Origin: an uncultured Lachnospiraceae bacterium
GTDB taxonomy: Bacteria; Bacillota; Clostridia; Lachnospirales; Lachnospiraceae
Assembly: GCA_910588535.1 (NCBI GenBank)
Contig: CAJUOO010000076.1
Span: 1-13,694, forward strand
Reading direction: 5' to 3'
Length of the DNA: 13,694 nucleotides
Shown here: piece by piece, positions 13,655 through 13,694 of the stretch
Numbering within the stretch: the stretch's first letter is position 1
Layout of the letters: each line of letters opens with the position of its first letter
Notes under the pieces: model-generated
What the model was told of the DNA's origin: nothing
The model's database searches: none
What the model saw: the letters and a program-made list of their open reading frames with translations, nothing else
Made by a program: the position numbers and the translations under genes

Positions 13655-13694
13655 GCTGTCGCTGATAAATAAGAGAGGACAGCAGATAGAACCT
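13655..13694 (+). ncRNA. Probable rRNA operon leader (partial)
   Basis: Downstream of the promoter, GCTGTC (13655-13660) pairs with GACAGC (13678-13683). The window then ends in AGATAGAACCT, resembling the leader found before 16S rRNA in related Clostridia. The rRNA itself is outside the window, so this is inference from promoter type and leader pattern. Confidence 0.5.

Overview
The window looks like a chromosomal segment of a low-GC, spore-forming Clostridia, most likely a Lachnospiraceae member. This is inferred from AT-rich intergenic DNA, strong AGGAGG ribosome sites, frequent TTG/GTG starts, a Gram-positive signal peptidase, the sporulation protease homologue YyaC, and the gene order yyaC / LysM membrane protein / DUF5711 protein / CvpA protein ahead of a probable rRNA operon. 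No prophage, CRISPR array, transposase or defence locus is visible.

Layout, left to right. 1-54 is the edge of a structured repeat (copy D). 157-705 (-) is type I signal peptidase. 706-1559 is AT-rich and holds a very strong promoter, a 27-codon ORF, a terminator, and the promoter of the next gene. 1560-3611 (+) encodes a TPR protein with a degenerate SpoVK/CbbX-like AAA+ domain. 3678-4355 (-) is a LiaF-like membrane protein. 4556-5059 (+) is a four-helix membrane protein of unknown function. 5164-5433 (-) is a small unknown protein. 5625-6692 (+) is a PTS EIIC-like membrane transporter. 6693-7647 is a gene-poor interval with two copies (A, B) of the structured repeat. 7648-7914 (+) is a small membrane protein. 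8133-9233 (+) is a coiled-coil/two-TM protein whose 3' end overlaps the convergent yyaC (9190-9747, -). From 10062 a three-gene operon follows: an MPN-like/TM/LysM protein, a DUF5711 propeller-like protein and CvpA. The window ends with repeat copy C and a UP-element promoter plus leader that looks like the start of an rRNA operon.

The most notable observation is the repeat family. Three copies (A 6734-6903, B 7232-7405 reversed, C 13367-13500) can be aligned by eye. The ends and inner loop are conserved, while the stems change sequence in a compensatory way, with the same bulged A kept in every copy. This is what a selected or recently mobile structured RNA or DNA hairpin would show. Copies A, C and D lie just downstream of, and in the same orientation as, a protein gene. 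I could not match it to a named RNA or mobile-element family.

Functional themes are the cell envelope (signal peptidase, LiaF-like, LysM, CvpA) and sporulation (YyaC, and possibly the SpoVK-like TPR/AAA protein). The other small membrane proteins have no assignable role.
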